Shown: positions 45,379-55,027, counted from the first letter of the stretch. The stretch is DNA of 64,000 nucleotides from Corallococcus coralloides DSM 2259 (GCF_000255295.1 NC_017030.1:6670328-6734327), one strand, 5' to 3'. Program-made: numbers and translations. The notes: a model not told the origin generated them from the letters alone.

Positions 45379-46695
45379 CTACCGCATCGCGCCAAGGCTT
45401 CGGTCAACCCATCGCTTCACGGCGCCTACCAGGAACAGTGAGCCTGTAGCGAGGACCACGCCGTCCGGACGACCCACTGCATCGGCCCTCGCTCCGGCAA
45501 GGGCCTCCTCCAGGGAGGAGTACGCGACGACCCGTGAACACAAAATCCGTGCTTCAGCGATGTATCGCTCCGGGGCAAGCGAGCGCGGCGTGTCGAGCGG
45601 CGTGAGGTGCACGGAGGCCGCCAGCGGAAACAGGGCCCGCATCATCGGCCCCCGGTCCTTGTCCGCCACCACCCCGAAGACGAGGTGCAACGGCCGCCCG
45701 GCGTAGAGCGAGCGCAGGGCCTCCAGCAGCACCGCCACGCCCGCCGGGTTGTGGGCGCCATCCACCACCACCGTCGGCCCCTGGGCCACCTCTTCCAGCC
45801 GCCCCGGCCAGCGCGCGGTGGCCAGGCCCTCACGCGCGGCCTCCGGTGTCACCGCCACGCCCCGGGCCAGGAGGGCCTCCAGGCAGGCCAGGGCCACCGC
45901 CGCGTTCTGGCGCTGATACGGACCGCGCAGCGCGAGCGTGAGGCCGTCGAGCGACCAGCCGGATCCCCGATACGACAGCGTCCCATCGGACCCGGGGACG
46001 ATGCCGAAGTCGCGGCCCTCCACCTGGACGGGCACGGCCAGCTGCTCCGCGCGGCGAAGGAGCGCGTCCAGGGCCTCCGGCTCCTGCTGGGAAAGCACCG
46101 CCGGGACGCCGGGCTTGAAGATGCCGGCCTTCTCCCCGGCGATCTCCCGGAGCGTGTGCCCCAGGTACTCCATGTGGTCGAAGGAGACGGGGGTGACGCA
46201 GGTGACGACGGGGTTCGCGGCGGTGGTGGCGTCCAGCCGGCCGCCCAGGCCCGTCTCCAGCACGGCCACGTCCACGCGCTCGCGGGAGAAGTGCCAGAGC
46301 GCGACCACGGTGCCGAACTCGAAGTACGTCATCGGATCCGACAGCGCGGAGGGGTAGCGCTCCAGGACCTCCAGGATGCGCTGCCCGAAGACCGCGTCCG
46401 GGATGTCCTCGCCGCAGACGCGGATCCGTTCGTTCACGCGCACCAGGTGCGGGGACGTGTAGAGCCCCACGCGGTGGCCAGCGGCCTCCAGCGCGCGCGC
46501 CACGAAGGCGCAGGTGCTGCCCTTGCCGTTGGTGCCGGCGACGTGCAGCGCCGGGTAGTCCCGCTCCGGGTGCTCCAGCGCGGCGAGCGCGTCCCTCACC
46601 CGCTCCAGCCCCAGCTTGATGCCGGAGGGGTTGAGCGCCTGGAAGAAGCGCAGGGCCTCTTCCGGAGTCCGGGGGGCGGTGCGGGGCGCGTCCAT
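45379..46695 (-). CDS. folC: Folylpolyglutamate synthase / dihydrofolate synthase
   Basis: This 438-residue Mur-ligase-fold enzyme adds glutamates to folates. Motifs: the P-loop HVAGTNGKGSTCAFV, YTSPHLVRVNERIRV, LETGLGGRLDATTA, and the second-domain VVVDGAHNPAGVAVLLEAL. It lies 18 bases after accD (accD-folC order as in E. coli) and 18 bases before the hydrolase gene. Codon use in its 3' end is somewhat less G+C-rich than the rest. Confidence 0.95.
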   Translation of the reverse strand: MDAPRTAPRTPEEALRFFQALNPSGIKLGLERVRDALAALEHPERDYPALHVAGTNGKGSTCAFVARALEAAGHRVGLYTSPHLVRVNERIRVCGEDIPDAVFGQRILEVLERYPSALSDPMTYFEFGTVVALWHFSRERVDVAVLETGLGGRLDATTAANPVVTCVTPVSFDHMEYLGHTLREIAGEKAGIFKPGVPAVLSQQEPEALDALLRRAEQLAVPVQVEGRDFGIVPGSDGTLSYRGSGWSLDGLTLALRGPYQRQNAAVALACLEALLARGVAVTPEAAREGLATARWPGRLEEVAQGPTVVVDGAHNPAGVAVLLEALRSLYAGRPLHLVFGVVADKDRGPMMRALFPLAASVHLTPLDTPRSLAPERYIAEARILCSRVVAYSSLEEALAGARADAVGRPDGVVLATGSLFLVGAVKRWVDRSLGAMR

Positions 46696-46713
46696 GAGAG
46701 GAGGCCCGCCGCC

Positions 46714-47571
46714 CTACCCCAGCATGCCGAGGATCTGCCCCAGCTTCGCGCGCAGGTCCTTGCGGTGGACGATGGCGTCGATCATCCCGTGGTCCAGCAG
46801 GAACTCCGAGCGCTGGAAGCCCTCCGGCAGCTTCTGGCGGATGGTCTGCTCGATGACGCGCGGGCCGGCGAAGCCGATGAGGGCCTTGGGCTCCGCGAGG
46901 ATGATGTCGCCCAGCCAGGAGAAGGACGCGGCCACGCCGCCCGTGGTGGGGTTGAGCATCACGGAGACGTACGGCTTGCCGCTGGTGCGGAAGCGGGCAA
47001 TGGCCGCGGACGTCTTCGCCATCTGCATCAGGGAGAAGATGCCCTCCTGCATGCGCGCGCCACCGGAGGCGGAGAACACCACCGCGGGGCACTTGAGCTC
47101 GAAGGCGCGCTCGAACACGCGCGTGACCTTCTCACCCACGACGGAGCCCATGGAGCCGCCCATGAACTCGAAGACGAAGCAGCCGATGGAGACGGGGTGT
47201 CCCTCGATGCGGCCCACGCCGGAGATGAACGCGTCGTTCTCCTCCAGGTTCTTGCGCGTGGACTTCAGCCGGTCCTTGTACTTCTTGGAGTCGGTGAAGC
47301 CGAGCGGGTCCTGGGGCTCCAGCGCCTTGTCGAACTCCTCGAAGGAGTCCGGATCCAGCGTGGCCGCCAGCCGGGCGCGCGCCGTCCAGGCGTGGTGGTG
47401 CTCGCAGTGCATGCACACCATCCAGTTCTTCTCGAGCTCCTGGCGGTAGATGATCTCGTCGCACTGCTCGCACTTGGCCCAGAGGCCCTGCATGCGGGAG
47501 GGCTGGGGCTCGGCGGCTTTCTCGGAATCAGCGGCGACGGCGATGCGGGGCTTCTTGGAGAACCAGGCCAT
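46714..47571 (-). CDS. accD: Acetyl-CoA carboxylase carboxyltransferase subunit beta
   Basis: This 285-residue subunit transfers carboxyl from biotin to acetyl-CoA, the first committed step of fatty-acid synthesis. The N-terminal C4 zinc ribbon (CEQCDEIIY, then CMHCEHH) and the crotonase-like core (VFSASGGARMQEG, MLNPTTGGVAASFSWLGD, LIGFAGPRVIEQT) are all present, at about the size of E. coli AccD (304). The partner accA is not in the window. Confidence 0.97.
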   Translation of the reverse strand: MAWFSKKPRIAVAADSEKAAEPQPSRMQGLWAKCEQCDEIIYRQELEKNWMVCMHCEHHHAWTARARLAATLDPDSFEEFDKALEPQDPLGFTDSKKYKDRLKSTRKNLEENDAFISGVGRIEGHPVSIGCFVFEFMGGSMGSVVGEKVTRVFERAFELKCPAVVFSASGGARMQEGIFSLMQMAKTSAAIARFRTSGKPYVSVMLNPTTGGVAASFSWLGDIILAEPKALIGFAGPRVIEQTIRQKLPEGFQRSEFLLDHGMIDAIVHRKDLRAKLGQILGMLG

Positions 47572-47639
47572 GAGGCCCGGGGGTTAATCCGGCCGCCGCG
47601 AGCCGTCAATACCCGCGTACGCCGCGCCGCGGCACGTCC

Positions 47640-48395
47640 CTAGAACTGGAACGTCTCGCCCAGCTCCAGGACGTTCACGGGCAGCGGGGCCAGCTCCTTC
47701 TTGAGCTGGGTCACGAAGGCGGGCTTCAGGTGGTAGAGCATCACCTGGGCGCCGTTGCGGTCGAACTTGCGCAGCTCCGAGCCCACGGTGGCGGGCGTCA
47801 GGTGGCCGGAGATGTCCGCCAGGGCCTGGAGGCTGTTGGGGAAGCTGGTCTCCAGGAGCAGCGCCTTCAGGTTCTTCGTGGCGTTGAGCGCCTTCCACAG
47901 CTTGTCCGTGGGGCCGGTGTCGCCGCTCATGGCCAGCGACGACTTCCCGTCGCTGATGATGAAGGCGCACGACTCCACGGGGTGGCTCACCGGCACGCTC
48001 TTCACGGTGTAGGGACCCACCTGGAAGGTGCTGCCGGCGCGGAAGGTCTTGATGGCCAGGACGGGCTTGTGGCGCGTGGGGATGCGCGTGAAGTCCGGCC
48101 ACAGCGCGTTGTTGAACATGTTCTCGCGCAGCGCTTTCGCGCACTCACGGGAGGCATGGATGGTGACGGGCTTGTCCCTGCGGCCGATGACCAGGTCGGC
48201 GAGCAGCGGCAGGTCCTTCACGTGGTCGAAGTGGCTGTGGCCGACGAGGATGTCGTCCACCTTGCAGAGCTGATCCAGCGAGAGCGTGCCGGTGAGTGCG
48301 CCCGCGTCGAGCGCGAGCACGTCGTCCACGAGGAAGCAGGTGCTCCTGCACGTGGGAAGCTCGCCGCCGTGGCACCCGAGGACTTGCAGCTTCAC
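47640..48395 (-). CDS. Metallo-beta-lactamase-fold cyclic-nucleotide phosphodiesterase-like protein (class II PDE type)
   Basis: This 251-residue MBL-fold hydrolase has the metal motif HSHFDHVKDLP (H-x-H-x-D-H), VSHPVES, MSGDTGPTDKLW and a late GHLTPATV/YHLKPAF. The HSHFDHVKDLPLL form and the start LGCHGGELPTCRSTCFLVDD are those of class II cAMP phosphodiesterases such as yeast PDE1. The start is GTG at 48395. It follows the Crp-like gene with one base between, so the pair is transcribed and translated together, a strong hint that the substrate is a cyclic nucleotide bound by the partner. Confidence 0.85.
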   Translation of the reverse strand: MKLQVLGCHGGELPTCRSTCFLVDDVLALDAGALTGTLSLDQLCKVDDILVGHSHFDHVKDLPLLADLVIGRRDKPVTIHASRECAKALRENMFNNALWPDFTRIPTRHKPVLAIKTFRAGSTFQVGPYTVKSVPVSHPVESCAFIISDGKSSLAMSGDTGPTDKLWKALNATKNLKALLLETSFPNSLQALADISGHLTPATVGSELRKFDRNGAQVMLYHLKPAFVTQLKKELAPLPVNVLELGETFQF

Positions 48396-48396
48396 G

Positions 48397-49047
48397 CTAG
48401 AGGTCTCCGAACTTCCACTTCATCTCGAGGTAGTTGAGGAAGTCATGCAGGCGGGCCGTGTCGTACACGGTCACCCGGTCACCGCTGCGCTCGATGAGGC
48501 CCGCGCGCTCCAGGCGCTCCAGCATGCTGCGCACGGCGGGCTCGCCCACGCCAATCTGCCGGGGCATCTCCCGGATGGCGAAGTCCACCTCCACGCCCTC
48601 CTCCAGCGGCCGGCCGCGCGTCTGGCAGGCCTGGAGGATCTGATGCACGACGCGGCTGGCGGGGTCGCCGTGGAGCAGGTTTTCAATCTGGGCGTCCGCC
48701 TCGGAGAGGCGCTCGGCCAGCTTCTTGATCATCCGCACGGCGATCTCCGCGTTGCCGCGGATCATCGCCTCGAAGGTCTTCGGGTCGATGACGAGCAGCT
48801 TCGCGTCGTCATGCACCACGGCGGAGGCGTTCCGGGGCTTGTTGGAGATGATGGCCATCTCGCCGAAGAATTCGCCCGGGCCCAATACGGCGAGCACCTT
48901 CTCCACGTCGCGCACGCGCTTGGAGATGGCGATCTTCCCGGACTGGATGACGAACATCTCCTTGCCGATCTCTCCCTCGCGGAAGAGCTCGGTGCCCTTG
49001 GGGAACTCCTTGCCAAAACGTTGAAAGAGGGTTTCCTCGGCGCCCAT
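48397..49047 (-). CDS. Crp/Fnr-type cyclic-nucleotide-binding transcription factor
   Basis: This 216-residue protein has a cyclic-nucleotide-binding domain (about 10-125: [46 protein letters not shown]), where GEFFGEMA and the later RNASA contain the phosphate-binding Glu and Arg of cAMP sites. A C-helix follows, and a winged HTH (about 145-205: [26 protein letters not shown]). It is divergent from purM (152 bases). It is the first gene of the pair with the phosphodiesterase. It is not MrpC. Confidence 0.9.
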   Translation of the reverse strand: MGAEETLFQRFGKEFPKGTELFREGEIGKEMFVIQSGKIAISKRVRDVEKVLAVLGPGEFFGEMAIISNKPRNASAVVHDDAKLLVIDPKTFEAMIRGNAEIAVRMIKKLAERLSEADAQIENLLHGDPASRVVHQILQACQTRGRPLEEGVEVDFAIREMPRQIGVGEPAVRSMLERLERAGLIERSGDRVTVYDTARLHDFLNYLEMKWKFGDL

Positions 49048-49199
49048 CTGGCCCGCGAGTCAATCAGCCCCCACCCCACCGGTCAAATATCCCAGACCGA
49101 TATCGTGCGGGCGCCCGAGGGCAGCATGCCGCCGCAAACCCGACACGTCCCATCCGAGGCCCGAGACAGGGGCCCCCGGGAGGGGTACAAGGCCGGCCC

Positions 49200-50237
49200 G
49201 TGGGAACGACCTACAAGCAGTCCGGAGTAGACATCGAGGCCGGCGACGCGTTCGTCGAGAAGATCAAGCCCCATGCCGCGCGCACCACGCGCCCTGAAGT
49301 CCTGGGCGGAGTGGGTGGGTTCGGCGGCCTGTTCGCACTGCCGCCCGGCAAGTACCAGGCGCCGGTGCTGGTGGCGGGCACCGACGGGGTGGGCACCAAG
49401 CTGAAGGTGGCCTTCCTGGCGGGGCGCCACGACACGGTGGGCATCGACCTGGTCGCCATGTCGGTGAACGACATCCTCACCTGTGGCGCGGAGCCCCTCT
49501 TCTTCCTGGACTACTTCGCCACGGGGAAGCTGGAGGTGGACGCCGCGGCGGAGGTGGTCAAGGGCATCGCGCTGGGCTGCGAGCAGGCGGGGTGCGCGCT
49601 TTTGGGCGGAGAGACGGCGGAGATGCCGGGCTTCTACGCGCGGGGCGAGTACGACGTCGCGGGCTTCTGCGTGGGCGTGGTGGAGCGGTCCGCCATCATC
49701 GACGGCAAGACGGTGCAGCCGGGGGACGCGCTCATCGGCCTGACGTCGTCGGGGCTGCACAGCAACGGCTACTCGCTGGCGCGCAAGGTGCTGCTGGACG
49801 ACGCGAAGCTGCCGCTGGACATGACGCCGCCGGGGCTGGACCGGCCGCTGGGTGACGCGCTGCTGGAGCCCACGCGCATCTACGTGAAGGACGCGCTCGC
49901 GCTGTGCCAGGCCGTGAAGGTGAAGGGCATGGCGCACATCACCGGCAGCGGCATCCCGGGCAACCTGCCCCGCTGCCTGCCGGACGGGACGCGCGCGGTG
50001 CTGAGCGAGTCCACGTGGAAGAAGCCGGCCATCTTCGACCTCATCGCGAAGACGGGCGGCGTGGCGCGCGACGAGATGTTCAGCACGTTCAACATGGGCC
50101 TGGGCCTCATCGTCGTGGTGGCGAAGGAGGACGTGGCGAAGGCGCTGGAGGTGCTGCGCGCCCGGGGCGTGGAGGCTTCCGAGGTGGGCCGGGTGGAAGC
50201 GGGCCAGGGCGAGGCCACGGCGGTCATCGACCCATGA
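49200..50237 (+). CDS. purM: Phosphoribosylformylglycinamidine cyclo-ligase
   Basis: This 345-residue AIR synthetase performs step five of purine synthesis. Motifs: [20 protein letters not shown] at the start, [53 protein letters not shown] and [16 protein letters not shown]. The start is GTG at 49200. Its stop overlaps the purN start (ATGA), so the two enzymes are coupled. Confidence 0.97.
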   Translation: MGTTYKQSGVDIEAGDAFVEKIKPHAARTTRPEVLGGVGGFGGLFALPPGKYQAPVLVAGTDGVGTKLKVAFLAGRHDTVGIDLVAMSVNDILTCGAEPLFFLDYFATGKLEVDAAAEVVKGIALGCEQAGCALLGGETAEMPGFYARGEYDVAGFCVGVVERSAIIDGKTVQPGDALIGLTSSGLHSNGYSLARKVLLDDAKLPLDMTPPGLDRPLGDALLEPTRIYVKDALALCQAVKVKGMAHITGSGIPGNLPRCLPDGTRAVLSESTWKKPAIFDLIAKTGGVARDEMFSTFNMGLGLIVVVAKEDVAKALEVLRARGVEASEVGRVEAGQGEATAVIDP

Positions 50238-50899
50238 GCGCGCGGCGGGCGCGGCTGGGGGTGCTCGTCAGCGGCGGCGGGAGCAACCTGCAGGCGTTGC
50301 TCGACGCGGCCGGGCAGGCGGACTACCCGGCCGAGGTCGCGTGCGTGCTGTCCAACGTGCCCACGGCGTTTGCGCTGGAGCGCGCCCGGAAGGCGGGCGT
50401 GCGCGCGGAGGTGGTGGACCACAAGGGCTTCGGGTCGAAGGCGGACTTCGAGGCGGCGGTGCTCGGCGTGCTGGCGGACGCGGGCGTGGAATGGGTGTGC
50501 CTGGCGGGCTTCATGCGGCTGGTGAGCGCGGACTTCCTGAAGCGCTTCCCGGGGCGCGTGCTCAACATCCACCCTTCCCTGCTGCCAGCGTTCCCGGGCC
50601 TGCATGCGCAAAAACAGGCGCTGGAGCGAGGCGTGAAGGTGGCCGGGTGCACGGTGCACTACGTGGACGCGGGCACGGACACGGGCCCCATCATCGCGCA
50701 GGCGGCGGTGCCCGTGCTCCCGGAGGACGACGAGGCGAGCCTGAGCGCGCGCATCCTCGCGGAGGAGCACCGGCTGTATCCGCTGGCCGTGCGGCTGGCG
50801 GTGACGGGCGCGGTGACGCTGGACGGGGGGCGCACGAAGGTGGACGCGCGCGTGACGGGTGACGGCATGGCGCTCCGCAGTCCGGGTGCCCCGAAGTGA
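50234..50899 (+). CDS. purN: Phosphoribosylglycinamide formyltransferase
   Basis: This 221-residue GAR transformylase uses 10-formyl-tetrahydrofolate. Motifs: [32 protein letters not shown] (Asn-His-Asp site with the following [13 protein letters not shown]). The gene overlaps purM by 4 bases and its stop overlaps the GTG of the next gene (GTGA). Confidence 0.97.
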   Translation: MSARRARLGVLVSGGGSNLQALLDAAGQADYPAEVACVLSNVPTAFALERARKAGVRAEVVDHKGFGSKADFEAAVLGVLADAGVEWVCLAGFMRLVSADFLKRFPGRVLNIHPSLLPAFPGLHAQKQALERGVKVAGCTVHYVDAGTDTGPIIAQAAVPVLPEDDEASLSARILAEEHRLYPLAVRLAVTGAVTLDGGRTKVDARVTGDGMALRSPGAPK

Positions 50900-51579
50900 C
50901 GAAGGCCGTGGAGCCGTCGCCTGCCGCGGCGTCAGAAGTGGCGGAGGCGGCAGCTCCATCGCATGCAGCACCCGAAGTGCCGGAGGCGATTGCAGCTCCG
51001 CATGCAGCGCTCGGAGTACCGAAGCCACGAGCGCCGTCGCAGGCCGCGCCCGGAACGCCGAGCCCGGCCAGGCAGGCGCCCTCGGACGAAGACGGGGCCG
51101 CAGCCCGCGATGCACGCCGGGAGGCCCTGCGCGCGGCGCCCGCGGTGATGGTCAGCGCGTGCCTGCTGGGCGAGGCGTGCCGCTACGACGGGCGCTCGCA
51201 GCGTTCGGAGCGGGTGCTCGCGGCGCTGGAGGGCAAGGCCGTCATTCCCATCTGCCCGGAGGCCGCCGCGGGCCTGGGCATTCCGCGACCTCCGGTGGAC
51301 CTCGCGGGTGGCACGGGCGTGGACGTCTGGGCCGGCCGTGCGCGGGCCCTCACGCGGGAGACGCGCGAGGACCGCACCGCCGCGTTCCAGGACGGCGCCC
51401 AGCAGGCCCTGGAGGCCGCCCGGCGGTTCGACGTCACGGTGGCGCTCTTGAAGGAGAAGAGCCCCTCGTGCGGGAGCCAGCGCGTCTACGAGACGGGCGT
51501 GCTGCGCCCGGGTGAAGGCATCACCACCGCGCTGCTTCGCGCGGATGGACGCACCGTCGTAAGCGACGAGGACCTGTAG
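50896..51579 (+). CDS. DUF523 (TudS-like) iron-sulfur protein with low-complexity N terminus
   Basis: This 227-residue protein has an Ala/Pro/Glu-rich region with degenerate repeats in residues 1 to about 80 (SHAAPEVPEA, PHAALGVPKP). The DUF523 domain fills the rest: SACLLGEACRYDG, PICPEAAAGLGIPRPP, and KEKSPSCGSQ. Conserved Cys in these motifs bind a [4Fe-4S] cluster in TudS, the thiouracil desulfurase of this family. It overlaps purN (GTGA). An internal ATG at 51148 would remove the N-terminal region, but coupling favours the long form. The role may be thiolated-base salvage; that is inference. Confidence 0.82.
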   Translation: MTKAVEPSPAAASEVAEAAAPSHAAPEVPEAIAAPHAALGVPKPRAPSQAAPGTPSPARQAPSDEDGAAARDARREALRAAPAVMVSACLLGEACRYDGRSQRSERVLAALEGKAVIPICPEAAAGLGIPRPPVDLAGGTGVDVWAGRARALTRETREDRTAAFQDGAQQALEAARRFDVTVALLKEKSPSCGSQRVYETGVLRPGEGITTALLRADGRTVVSDEDL

Positions 51580-51581
51580 CC

Positions 51582-52649
51582 TCAGCCCAGCGCGGGCAGC
51601 TCCAGCTCGTCACCCGGCCGAGCCGCGAAGCACGCCTCCACCTCCGCGTCCGACACCTCCGCGAGCGTGGCCGGGCTCCAGCGCGGCTTCTGATCCTTGT
51701 CCACCAGCACCGCGCGGATCCCCTCCTGGAAGTCCGGCCGCTGCGTCAGCGCCTGGCTCAACCGGTACTCCATGCGCGCGGTCGTGTCGTAATCCTGGCC
51801 GCGCCCGATTCGCAACTGCCGCAGCGTCACCCGCAGGCTCGTGGGCGACATGCGCAGCAGCGTCGCGCGGGTCTCCTCCGCCCACGCCGTCCCCTCGCGC
51901 TCCAGCGCCGCGAGGATGTCCTCCACGCGATTCCCCTGGAAGCACCGGTCGATGACGTCCGCACGCGCGGCGAGCCCCGATGCACCGGCGTCCTGAGGGA
52001 AGCCTTGCAGCACGCGCGCCGCGACCTCGCGCCCCGGCCCGCTCCAGTCCGCGGCCGCCAGCGCCCCCACCACGTCCTCCAGCCGCGAGGACTCCACCCG
52101 ATGCGTCGCGTACCCAAGCCACAGCGCATCCGCCGCGTCACACCGCGCGCCGGTGAGCCCCAGGTACGTCCCCGCCTCGCCTGGGAAGCGCGGGAGGAAC
52201 CAGCCACCACCCACGTCCGGGAAGATGCCGATGGCCGTCTCCGGCATCGCGAGCACCAGCTTCTCCGTCACGACCCGGAAAGCCCCATGCACGGACAGCC
52301 CCAACCCACCGCCCATGCAGATGCCGTCCACCAGCGCGATGAACGGCTTCGGGAAGTGGTGGATCCGATGGTTGAGCGCGTACTCCGCACGGAAGAACTC
52401 GCGCGACAGCGATGCATCCGACCGTGCGACCGAACTGGCTACCGCGCGGACGTCTCCTCCCGCACAGAAGGCCCGGCCGCCAGCGCCGCGGATCACCACC
52501 GCCTTCACGGACGGATCCGCCGCCCAGGCGTCCAGCCGGGGATGCATCACGTGGCACATCTCCAGAGAGAGCGCGTTGAGCGCCTTCGGTCGGTTGAGGG
52601 TGACCAGGCCCAAGGCTCCCCGAGTCTCCAGCAGCACGTCCTCGCTCAT
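51582..52649 (-). CDS. 3-hydroxyisobutyryl-CoA hydrolase-like crotonase-fold enzyme
   Basis: This 355-residue member of the enoyl-CoA hydratase superfamily has GLVTLNRPKALNALS, the oxyanion segment AFCAGGDVRAVAS, MGGGLGLSVHG, the HIBCH-type PETAIGIFPDVGGGWFLPR (Glu and Asp of the active site) and the C-terminal DKDQKPRWSPATL. This C-terminal DK-x-P-x-W signature separates 3-hydroxyisobutyryl-CoA hydrolase (valine degradation) from simple hydratases. It converges on the DUF523 gene with 2 bases between stops. Confidence 0.85.
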   Translation of the reverse strand: MSEDVLLETRGALGLVTLNRPKALNALSLEMCHVMHPRLDAWAADPSVKAVVIRGAGGRAFCAGGDVRAVASSVARSDASLSREFFRAEYALNHRIHHFPKPFIALVDGICMGGGLGLSVHGAFRVVTEKLVLAMPETAIGIFPDVGGGWFLPRFPGEAGTYLGLTGARCDAADALWLGYATHRVESSRLEDVVGALAAADWSGPGREVAARVLQGFPQDAGASGLAARADVIDRCFQGNRVEDILAALEREGTAWAEETRATLLRMSPTSLRVTLRQLRIGRGQDYDTTARMEYRLSQALTQRPDFQEGIRAVLVDKDQKPRWSPATLAEVSDAEVEACFAARPGDELELPALG

Positions 52650-52702
52650 GGCGTGGGGGATATCAGCCCGGAAGGGGCTCGCATGGGAGATTCAGGGGTG
52701 AC

Positions 52703-53422
52703 ATGGCGGCGGAAATCGGTATTGGGGAGAACATGACTTCCGCTGCCGCCCCCCTGCTCGCCGCCGTCTTCGACATGGATGGCACGCTCGTCGACAACAT
52801 GGACTTCCACAACCGCGCCTGGGTGACGCTCGCCCGGAAACTCGGACTGGATGGCCTGACCGCGGAACGCTTCCAGAACGAGTTCGCGGGCAAGAAGAAC
52901 GAGGAGATCCTCCCGCAGCTCCTGGGCCGTACCCTCTCCGTCGCGGAGCTGGACGCGCTCGCCGAGGAGAAGGAGTCCCACTACCGCGCCATCTACCGGC
53001 CCTACCTGGCGCTGCACCGGGGCGCGGAAGGCTTCCTCCACCGCCTGCGCGAAGCGAACCTGCCCCTGGCCGTGGCCACCGCCGCGCCGCACGGCAACCG
53101 CGAGCTGGTGCTGGATGGGCTCTCCGTGCGTCCGCTCTTCGCCCATGTGGTCGGCGCCGAACAGGTGACGCGCGGCAAGCCCGCACCGGACATCTTCCTC
53201 GCGGCGGCGAAGGCCCTCCAGGTGCCCCCCGAGTCGTGCCTCGCCTTCGAGGACGCCATCAACGGCGTGCTGTCCGCGCGCGCCGCCGGCATGGTCACCG
53301 TGGGCATCACCACCACCACGACCGCGGAGGCGCTGAAGAACGCGGGAGCCCACTACACGGCCCCGGACTTCGACACGCTGCCCCCGGAGCTGCTCGCGCG
53401 CCTCTTCGCGTCCAGGGCCTGA
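52703..53422 (+). CDS. HAD-superfamily phosphatase (beta-phosphoglucomutase-like)
   Basis: This 239-residue HAD subfamily IA protein with a helical cap has motif I AAVFDMDGTLVDNMDFH (nucleophile and acid Asp), motif II ATAAPHG, motif III GKPAPDIF (Lys) and motif IV FEDAINGVLSARAAG. The sequence FDMDGTLVDNMDFHNRAW is like that of beta-phosphoglucomutases and small sugar-phosphate phosphatases. The ATG at 52733 (MTSAAAPL) is an alternative start with GGGGAGA just upstream. It is divergent from the hydrolase gene. Confidence 0.87.
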   Translation: MAAEIGIGENMTSAAAPLLAAVFDMDGTLVDNMDFHNRAWVTLARKLGLDGLTAERFQNEFAGKKNEEILPQLLGRTLSVAELDALAEEKESHYRAIYRPYLALHRGAEGFLHRLREANLPLAVATAAPHGNRELVLDGLSVRPLFAHVVGAEQVTRGKPAPDIFLAAAKALQVPPESCLAFEDAINGVLSARAAGMVTVGITTTTTAEALKNAGAHYTAPDFDTLPPELLARLFASRA

Positions 53423-53506
53423 GGGGGCACATACGCCCCACCCCAGGGACGCCCGGGGCGCCAAAAGGGCGCCAGACGCGGTGACGTTGTGTAGTGTTCG
53501 GCGGCC

Positions 53507-55027
53507 ATGTCGACGTCCGCCGCCAAACTCAAGCTCCCCTCGGGCCCGTCCCGGCACGTGTATGACGTCATCGTGCTGGGCAGTCAGGTCGGAGGCGCGC
53601 TCGCCGCCGCGCTCCTGGCGAAGCGCAACCACCGCGTGTTGCTGGTGGAGCACGACGGCATGGGGCCCGGCTACGAGCACGACGGCTTCGTGCTGCCCTA
53701 CGCCCCCTTCGTCGCGCCGCCCCTCAAGGCGATGCCCGCCGTGGACGAGGCCCTCAACGAATTGGGCCTGTCCACCGCCATCGGCCGCGCGCTGCGCCCC
53801 CACGCGCCGGAGCTCCAGCTGGTGCTGCCCCGGAACCGGGTGGACCTGTCCGGGGACGCCGCCCGCCGCCGCGCGGAGCTGACGCGCGAGTTCGGCGAGG
53901 CCGGCGAGGGCATCCAGGGCGCGCTCGCGGGCAGCGCCGCGCAGCACGAGGCCACCGACGCCTTCTTCAAGGCCGGCCCCCAGCTGCCGCCCGACGGCTT
54001 CTTCGAGGGCTGGAAGCTCAAGGGGCAGATCAAGGAGCACCCGGCCCTGGACGCCACGCCCCGGCTCGCGGGCGAGGAGCCGGCGCTGTCGCTGGTGCGC
54101 GGCCTGCTCCCCTTCCTCGTCCACCTGGAGAAGCCCAGCGCGCCCCTGGCGCACACGCGGGCCCTGTCCCAGGTGCTCACCGCGCCGTCCACCTACCCCG
54201 GCGGCATGGACGCCCTGCGCGACGTGCTCACCCGGCGGCTGACGGAGCTGGGCGGCGACGTGCTGGGCCGCGACAACCCGGCGGGCTTCATCGTCGAGGA
54301 GCTGGCCTTCGATGGCAGCAAGTTCTCCGGCGTGAAGCTGGTGCGCTCGGACACGCTCTACCGCGCGTCGTGCCTGGTGACGGCCACGGACTCCGGGGCC
54401 CTGCGCCGGCTGGTGACGGACAAGAAGCACCACCGCGGACTGCTGGAGCACCTGGATCAGTCCAACATCAAGTCGCTGCTCTTCAGCGTGAACTGGGTGG
54501 TGCCGGAGGCGGCGCTCCCGCGCGGCATGGGCGAATTGGTGCTCGTGGACACGCAGGACCCGGAGCTGGGCCCGCTGCTCGTGCAGCAGCACCCGGCGCG
54601 CACGGCCGCGACCACCGGGCACAAGGACGTGGAGGGCGTGCGCGTGGTGTGCGCGGGCGCCTTCGTCCCGGCCTCCGCGCGCGAAGAGGGCGAGGAGCAC
54701 CTCCAGGCGCTGGCGAAGCGCATCGACGAGCACCTGGACCGGCTGATGCCCTTCACGAAGCAGCGCCGCGCGCTGCGCTCGGTCCCCTACCTGGACGCCG
54801 GAGGAGTGCGCGGCAGCCGGCTCATGCCCCACCCGCTCTACAGCTTCGAAACGGAAGCCTTCCTGGGCGTCACGGGGTTGAAGCAGCGCACGCCCGCGAA
54901 GAACGTGATCCTGGCCGGCCGCGAGGTGTTGCCCGGCCTGGGCCTGGAGGGCGAGCTGCTCGCGGGCATGCGGGCCGCGAGGCTGGTGCAGGAGATGTTG
55001 AAGAAGAAGGATCCGCTCAAGGGATAG
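53507..55027 (+). CDS. FAD-dependent oxidoreductase of the phytoene-desaturase type
   Basis: This 506-residue protein has an N-terminal FAD-binding Rossmann motif, VYDVIVLGSQVGGALAAALLA (variant of G-x-G-x-x-G with Ser/Gln), and an Arg/Glu pair. A central PGGMDALRDVLTRRLTELGG segment and the C-terminal AGREVLPGLGLEGELLAG close the FAD site, the arrangement of CrtI-like and related NAD(P)/FAD oxidoreductases. The second G of the dinucleotide motif is substituted (GSQVGG), which some members tolerate. The substrate is unknown; no carotenoid genes are nearby. Confidence 0.78.
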   Translation: MSTSAAKLKLPSGPSRHVYDVIVLGSQVGGALAAALLAKRNHRVLLVEHDGMGPGYEHDGFVLPYAPFVAPPLKAMPAVDEALNELGLSTAIGRALRPHAPELQLVLPRNRVDLSGDAARRRAELTREFGEAGEGIQGALAGSAAQHEATDAFFKAGPQLPPDGFFEGWKLKGQIKEHPALDATPRLAGEEPALSLVRGLLPFLVHLEKPSAPLAHTRALSQVLTAPSTYPGGMDALRDVLTRRLTELGGDVLGRDNPAGFIVEELAFDGSKFSGVKLVRSDTLYRASCLVTATDSGALRRLVTDKKHHRGLLEHLDQSNIKSLLFSVNWVVPEAALPRGMGELVLVDTQDPELGPLLVQQHPARTAATTGHKDVEGVRVVCAGAFVPASAREEGEEHLQALAKRIDEHLDRLMPFTKQRRALRSVPYLDAGGVRGSRLMPHPLYSFETEAFLGVTGLKQRTPAKNVILAGREVLPGLGLEGELLAGMRAARLVQEMLKKKDPLKG

